Below, piece by piece: positions 58,331-64,000 of a DNA stretch of 64,000 bases (position 1 is its first letter; each line of letters opens with the position of its first letter). The stretch spans positions 124,001 to 188,000 of the forward strand of contig NW_025955035.1 in the NCBI RefSeq assembly GCF_022376445.1. The letters run 5' to 3'. This DNA comes from Fomitopsis serialis (lineage: Eukaryota > Basidiomycota > Agaricomycetes > Polyporales > Fomitopsidaceae). The notes under the pieces were generated by a model, which had not been told where the DNA came from, ran no database searches, and saw nothing but the letters and a program-made list of their open reading frames with translations. The position numbers and the translations under genes are program-made.

Positions 58331-58802
58331 GATTCGGAATGTCCATATTTGCTATGCAAACGCCCGTGAGCAGCGGGTACTATCGTTGTTGTGGCATACG
58401 TCCGTTGTAAGTATGGCCCGGTTTATCCTGAGGGCAGCGCGGCGACATATCAATAATGAGAATCGATTCAGAGACATACCTGAATCGCGCAGTGATTTGT
58501 TATTGTCGCCGTGTGTCCGAGGAGAAGAGTGCACGATGTTCAGAGTGAAAGCTTCGACCCAGGTTGCTAGGAATACATCATAACCTGAGGTCAATCCTAC
58601 ATATCTCATCTGACTTCCTCCTGTCAGTGGTTCCACGCACTGCTGCTTTAGGCCCGTACCGAAGATGAATAGACTACGGAGGCTCGCGCTTAGCTCTCAA
58701 GCGAGCGTCATTTTGGAGTCCGTCTGCATGCACAACACCTCGGGATGTCTATCGGTATGCGATTAGCTGTAACGAACTCGCGAAGAGACTATGATTACAT
58801 CG
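58331..58802. other. Intergenic region
   Basis: No gene recognised between the repeat arm and the Ski8-like gene. Confidence 0.45.
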
Positions 58803-60094
58803 CTATGCCGCTCCGGCAGCCCGATACCACCGTGCCACACCTTCCTCTCCTCCAGAGACAAATGCTCCGGCAGCGTTGTTTGCAGCCTGTCGTGGTCTCC
58901 ATGACACACTCCATACTTCGCCCGTTTCCTGCGTGGTAGAAACTACAGCACGGGCAGCGAGGTCCCACACCTTGATCGACTTGTCAGCGGACCTACGAGC
59001 GACCACGTTAACATACACGAAGACATGGTCACAAAACGCACTCACCCTGACAACGCTAGGCGGCAGTCCGGCGAGATGTCTGCGCTAAGCACCCACGACG
59101 AATGGCCGGAGAACGTCGCGACTGCACCGGAGCCTGGCTTTCCAGACGGCGAGAGGCGAACGTCATGCAAAATGAGCCGCTTGTCTTCCGACGCGGAAAT
59201 AAGGAGCTGTACCGAGGTGAGCGTCGAGACGACGACGGTCGAGTTGAACTCACGTTAGAGTCTGCGGACCACGCTAGCGATCGGACGGCCATCGCGTGGG
59301 TTGTGTATGTCGACGCGAGAGAGGATGAGGCGATGTCATAGAGGTAGATTTGGCCGGTCTCAGATGACATGGCGACGCGCTTTCCATCCGGGCTCTATGA
59401 GTAGCAGAGTCAAAATCGTACTGCATAGACTATGAGTGCCCGAGTGAATGGGTCCAGGGGTGCGCGTCCCCATCCGAAATGATAGTGCAGGGAGTCACCC
59501 ACGTATTTGCAGAACATCCCGAATTTACTTCGTCCGTTGACGAGCGTATCGCGACGCTCGCCGAACGAGTCCCGGGCAGCCGAGTGTATCGTTACGTTGC
59601 CTGAGCCACCCGTAGACGCATACGTTTGTCCGTCAGGGCTCAGTGAGACTGACCATGCTGAGGCGGCGAACAGTCAGTATCCTTTCGAGCGTAAGGATAC
59701 ATACGAGTTCGCAGCCAACGGCAGCGAGGGGGACGGCTTGCGTAAATATGTACTCACATGGTTCGACCTGCTCCTCCCCGGATCGTACATAGCTCTCAAA
59801 CCTCCCGTCTACCTCGCCGCTTTCCAAGTTCCACAGACAGGTGAGGCCTTCGAGACTGTTGTACAGAGCGCGCTTGCCCGCCGCATCGACGTCGAGGGAT
59901 ACGAGACCGTGTGTATGCGCCGGCTGCGCCCGTGAGACTTGCCCCGAGGCCGGATCCCATTGTTTGATAGTGCCGTCCGCCGAGGCAGTTAGAACTGCAT
60001 CAGCCTGGGTCCACACGGTTCCCCAGATCGCATCCGAGTGAGCTGGAGGAGAGACCGCGTGAGCATGACCATCGCAAGACGCGGAATGGATCAC
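58803..60094 (-). CDS. SKI8: WD40-repeat protein, Ski8 / WDR61 homologue
   Basis: Ski8 is the WD40 subunit of the Ski complex that feeds mRNA to the exosome; it also acts in meiotic recombination and, in animals, in Paf1C. The reverse strand reads AHSDAIWGTVWTQADAVLTAS, DGTIKQWDPASGQV, LTCLWNLESGEVDG, then, across introns, SWSVSLSPDGQTYASTGGSG, KFGMFCKY joined to SPDGKRVAMSSETGQIYLYD, AVRSLAWSADSN joined to LLISASEDKRLILHDVRLSP, SSWVLSADISPDCRLALSG, and finally SADKSIKVWDLAARAVVSTT with a WSVSWRP and GGEEGVARWYRAAGAA end. This corresponds to the seven blades expected. Splice junctions restore all blades and no frame error is seen. The extreme N-terminus is uncertain: the first ATG-supported exon may lie slightly upstream of 60094. 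Confidence 0.87.
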
Positions 60095-60455
60095 TTGCGT
60101 TCGCTGCAGTCATGAGCGTGCAGGAACGCCAAGCTCTAGATATCAAGGTCAGCATAAAGGGCCACCATGGCTAGCTTTGGCTACCGTACCATCTTGTTCG
60201 TGTGCGTGCGTCGTACAGAACGGTTGCCGGCGTTGGCGAGAGGCGCGTCGAACCGCGCGCGACGCGTCGAGCGACGCCACCGGCAATGACCGGCGGACTT
60301 TGAACCACGGTATATGCGCGCGAGGACGGCAAACTCAATTTTTCCCTCACATCAACGAAAGCGGACGAAGACATCGACCTCATTCCCCCTATCCATCCAA
60401 GTATGTCTCCGTTCTCCTCGTCTCCCGGCCTCGCTCACGTCCCCGCAGAATCACG
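60095..60455. promoter_or_regulatory. Divergent promoter between SKI8 and eS12
   Basis: About 360 bases separate the two start regions. On the eS12 side a 5' untranslated intron is likely: a GTATGT donor at about 60402 and the acceptor CCCCGCAG just before AATCACG-ATG at 60456. Leader introns are common in fungal ribosomal protein genes. Confidence 0.55.
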
Positions 60456-60952
60456 ATGTCTGACGCTGGAGATGACATTCCCGTCGAGGAGGTGACCGTC
60501 GAGGCCGAGCCGGTGTCTGACGCTCCCAAGGGCAAGCTTTCCGTCGAGGACGCTCTTCAGGTGCGTGTCCCCGCGAGGTGCATTCAGACCCATTCACCGA
60601 CCTGCCCGTGCAGCAAGTTCTGAAGAACGCGCTCAAGCACGACGGCCTCGCTCGCGGTCTCCGCGAGTGTGCCAAGGCTCTCGACAAGCGCCAGGCCCAC
60701 CTCTGCGTGCTCGTCGAGACCTGCACGGAGGCTGAGTACATCAAGCTCATTGAGGCCCTCTGCGCGGAGCACAAGATCAACCTCATCAAGGTCGGTGACG
60801 CCAAGATCCTCGGTACCTGGGCCGGTCTCTGCAAGATCGACCGTGAAGGTAACCCGCGCAAGGTCGTCGGCTGCTCTTGCGTTGTCGTCAAGGACTACGG
60901 TACCGAGAGCGAGGGTCTCAACGTTCTTCTTGACTACTTCAAGAACCGGTAA
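60456..60952 (+). CDS. RPS12: Small ribosomal subunit protein eS12 (RPS12)
   Basis: eS12 is a eukaryote-specific 40S protein of the L7Ae-like fold. Exons 60456-60560 and 60614-60952 join in phase to 444 nt, 147 residues. The acidic N-terminus ([17 protein letters not shown]) is followed by [70 protein letters not shown] and the end [19 protein letters not shown] to FKNR. The length and sequence match the fungal family closely and no error is seen. The codon choice is the strongly biased GCC/CTC/AAG style of highly expressed genes. Confidence 0.96.
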
Positions 60953-61232
60953 AAGGTGAGTTCACATTCTTTGCCCCCCGACATCTCCAAGATGACACAC
61001 AGACTCCCTCAACGGAGAACGTCGTTCATTGAGGAATCAGTCTATCCGGAATCATATCATTTTGTCTGACATTCTGTTGCATCGGCTCGTCGTAACGATA
61101 CATACTGACGCGTCTTCTTCCTAGGTCATCGCCGCCCTTGTTGTAGCCGTAGCTTTCTTGTACTCTGGTAAAATGAAATGCACGCAGCACGACAGCGCTG
61201 TGAATTGTAATCGAGCGGATCCATCTGGTGTG
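60953..61232. other. 3' region of eS12
   Basis: Just after the stop lies AGGTGAGT with a possible acceptor TTCCTAG at about 61125, compatible with a 3' untranslated intron. No gene here. Confidence 0.4.
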
Positions 61233-62853
61233 CTACAAGAACGACATGCGTGTCTCAACCACCCCCTCGCCTCGCGCATCGCGTCCGCACATGCACCCAA
61301 TGTCTTCGCAGCTCTCCACGAGGATGTAAACGAACGTCTCCGTCGCCTCGGAGCTGTCCGAGTGGATCAGCCGCGTCGCCTGGAGTGAACGGGCGATGTC
61401 GAGAAGGGAGAAGTGCAACTTTTGAATTTGGCCATTTTCTTCGCTCCTGGGCTGCCGGTGTCGTAGGTACATACATAAAGGTGTCGGCTGATGGATAACC
61501 GCAGGGAACCGGATTGGTCTTTGACTGACCGATGCGGTGTCGAAACCGTCCGCGCTCTTTGGTGTCCGCAGGGCTAAATGCGGGGCTCTCAGGGCGGAAA
61601 GGTGGCGGACTGCGACCTCAGGCGACCGTACAGGATCAGACCGCGGGTCGAGCGAGTTGACACCTAGCACAGGCGTGCCCGGGTACGAGAGCGACTATCC
61701 GCACGAGCTCGCAGGTGTGCTCGGTTTGCTGGGAAGATGTGTTAGTACTGGAAACCGCTCAAGCGTCGGGTCAATGAGGGTGAAGAAGATATCGAGTCCG
61801 TTTGTGTGCACGAGCAGGCGGCGCCCAAACTCTTGCATACGCCGGGTGCCTGCCGGTGCGAATTGATCCCAAATGACATCGCTCTTGACGAGACGCAATG
61901 TGGCGGCAGGACCAAGTCCTCCTTCGGCCTTAGGGACGAGACCGGTGATCTTCTGGACCGTCGAGGAGACGTCGAAGCCGAAGGGGAGAGCTTGAATATG
62001 GCGCGATGCTCGCGGAGTGCAGCTTCGAGTGGCTCCAGCGAGCGTGCGAGGGCACTTGCGTACCAGCTGAGTGGTTCTCGTGCTGGGGAAGATGGTTGCG
62101 CTCGCTAGTATACAGAGCCCACAATGGATCATGAGTGGGAAGACGAGCACCCTACCGGTGTAGTATGGGTAGGGGAAGAGGTCATCAGCGATGAAAGAAA
62201 TGTCGATGACACCTGCACCGAAGACGGATGGAATGAGGTATGGGTCCGATCCCTTCTTGGCCTTGATAAAGAAGAAAGTCATGCCGAGGAACCCCATATG
62301 GCGGAGATGACGGCCGGGCCAGCCTCGATGTATTGTCCCGAGAATGCCTCCGTCTGCGTAACATGGCGAGCTAGATGCGCGGAGAGTATACCTAGACAAG
62401 ACCAGCTATGCAACGTCAGAGCGAGGTTGCCTGAAAGGCGAGAGACTCACGCCCAGCCAATCGTGACACGGAGCGCGAAGAGCAACTCGCGCTCGAGAAC
62501 GGAAATGAAAGGATCGGCGGGTGGGTCGAGGAATGCAGCTGAGCGTGATGTGAAAGCTGTAGACGACGCAAGACAAGATAGACGTACCAACTAGCAGTAG
62601 AATTGAAGTCTTGAGACGGAATGGTTGCGAGTTTGTGTACATGCATCGTATGGCGAGGACTCACCTGGCCTGTGGCGTCCTCGCCTGGGCTTAGAACCAT
62701 GGAGACGACCGATATAAAAGCCATGACGAAAGTACGGATGATAGGTGTTATCTTCCGCCAGGAGAAGTTGGCTGGAATCCACGCGAGGTTGAGGTGGGAT
62801 GTCGCGGGGAACGTGGTAGGCGCCAGAGACGCGCTCCTCCCGCCGCTAGTCAC
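61233..62853 (-). CDS. ArAE_2_N-type (aromatic acid exporter-like) membrane transporter, C-terminally short
   Basis: Fungal proteins of this family begin with a six-span ArAE_2_N domain and normally exceed 900 residues with a DUF2421-type second half. Here, from the ATG at 62853, exon 1 has LAWIPANFSWRKITPIIRTF and MAFISVVSMVLSPGEDATGQ. After introns come AAFLDPPADPFISVLERE, LLFALRVTIGWAW, YIEAGPAVISAIWGFLG, IKAKKGSDPYLIPSVFG, ISFIADDLFPYPYYTG and VLVFPLMIHCGLCILASA. Then GLVPKAEGGLGPAA and VHTNGLDIFFTLIDP appear, and a later SLLDIARSLQATRLI. The coding signal ends near 61233, only 280 bases from eS12, so the second half is absent. One base appears missing near 62295 (a G run). It is probably a truncated or pseudogene copy; the N-terminal half reads well. 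Confidence 0.65.
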
Positions 62854-64000
62854 AGGCGCGTCGTGATCGGTCGAGCGCGCCCGCCTGGTTGACCGTCGCC
62901 CGTGTTTGCCCTCCTCGACCCGCCGCCCTCCCTCCGCCAGCCGCTACCACTGCTCACGCTCACGTCGGGCTTACTGACCTTCTGGCTACCTGAAGGGTTC
63001 GTCGTGTGCCTCACCTTGGCATCGACTACGTACTGGGGTACGTCACATATTCCTCTCGACTATCGCCCCGCGACCACTAGCACCATACAGCGAGGCTTCC
63101 CCTTGTTCTCGGACGGGTACATGAACATTGCCATTGCCTTTGAGCAGTCCGAGGAGTACGTCAATAGTACGCTCACCGTTTGGGTGTCACTATCATCCGC
63201 AGGAACACCGGTACGTGCTCGCCCGTACTCTGTCTCCGACGTGCTCATGTCCGTGTCATGCCCCAGTCCTTCACATATCCGTCTCCATGCGCTCGCCGAG
63301 GCGTCATGATTCTGCAGCGACTTGTAAGCATTTAGGCTTCCCGCCTGTCTTGAGCAAGATGCAGCACCGCGGGTGTATCTTCCGGTTACATTACCGCATG
63401 CCAACGATGTATCTACACACAAACGATGAAGTAACCGGACTCCGTGTCATTTCCTACCGGCTCGCGTTCCTACGCGTCGCGTCAATCCTCTTTCTGCTCG
63501 TGTCCAGTCCAACTTCGTGCTACGGCGTGCCATCCTGTCGCCGATTTGCCTTCCCTGTCGAATAGGCAATGGATAGCCAATATCGTCATGTATCTACTAA
63601 ATAGCCGCATGCACAGGGACATGTGAAGACGCACAAGAGTTCTTTTGCACACGCTCTTGCGGCAACTTGGGATCCAGTCTCACTTCCGACTCAGAGTTGA
63701 CTTCGTACGCAGACTCCGAGGCGGATGTGGACACAGAAGCATTCTGCCGAAACCTGCAGGCAGGAGGTGCGTACCGGTATGGCCATCATACGACGTAAGG
63801 CTTACATCACATTTCTCGGCCGTCGACTTCCCCGCATCACCTACCCTGCTGGGTTGCCGAACAATGTCCTCGAGAGAGCAACACCGACGTGCCGCTCTCC
63901 TCATCAAAATTGTAAAGAGTGCTTGCCGCACCTGAGATCAGCTCTTCGCCGTAAATCTATGGCGGCCGGCCGCCTGTCGAGATCGTTCCCAACATGCTCA
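62854..64000. other. Upstream region with one possible + strand exon
   Basis: At about 63030-63200 a + strand segment looks protein-like (IQRGFPLFSDGYMNIAIAFE, then EEYVNSTLTVWVSLSS) and may be an exon followed by GTACGTG. A second segment at about 63690-63790 (SDSELTSYADSEADVDTEAF) may be another. They do not join into a gene I can recognise and the window ends. Confidence 0.3.

Overview
The window is nuclear DNA of a wood-decay type basidiomycete (Agaricomycetes, probably Polyporales). The evidence is many GT-AG introns of about 45-80 nt, GC-rich exons, and fungal housekeeping proteins (uL1, eS12, ARB1-type ABCF, PP4 catalytic subunit, VPS41 with a RING, Ski8) beside basidiomycete-only proteins, CYP5144-like P450 copies, an HNH_2-type protein and gag relics. 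I saw no bacterial operon, CRISPR array, rRNA, tRNA or virus.

Layout. 0.3-7.8 kb: three basidiomycete proteins of unknown function, two of them intact after splicing. 8.0-12.8 kb: accessory DNA with three tandem gag-like fragments, a CRE/CRE/TATA-like cluster, a 219-bp Harbinger-like MITE and a decayed amino acid permease. 12.9-14.4 kb: polysaccharide deacetylase A. 15.2-15.9 kb: an intact two-exon unknown gene. 17.0-27.2 kb: a housekeeping block (uL1, ABCF/ARB1, PP4c, Nrg1-like C2H2 factor). 27.2-35.2 kb: GC-rich and then mixed DNA where I could not settle gene models. 35.3-41.1 kb: HNH_2-type protein and VPS41. 41.6-47.6 kb: deacetylases B and C placed tail to tail, then a UapA-type purine permease. 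48.1-58.3 kb: an inverted duplication of about 3 kb whose arms each carry a broken P450 and whose spacer holds an APC-family permease. 58.8-61.0 kb: Ski8 and eS12, head to head. 61.2-62.9 kb: a shortened ArAE_2_N-type membrane transporter.

Two points shape the reading. First, many clearly essential genes (uL1, ABCF, PP4c, VPS41) carry isolated one-base deletions, often a doublet or homopolymer shortened by one. Other genes (the 450-aa protein at 4.0-5.5 kb, deacetylases A and B, eS12) splice cleanly with no error. I read the deletions in housekeeping genes as likely sequence errors, while the P450 copies and the 12-kb permease look genuinely degenerate. Second, all three deacetylases belong to the Helicobacter PgdA / cyclic imidase / PuuE-like branch of the NodB superfamily and keep the Asp-His-His metal triad. 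Copy C lies 349 bp from a uric acid/xanthine-type permease, so a purine or cyclic-imide nitrogen salvage role is a testable idea, not a demonstrated one.
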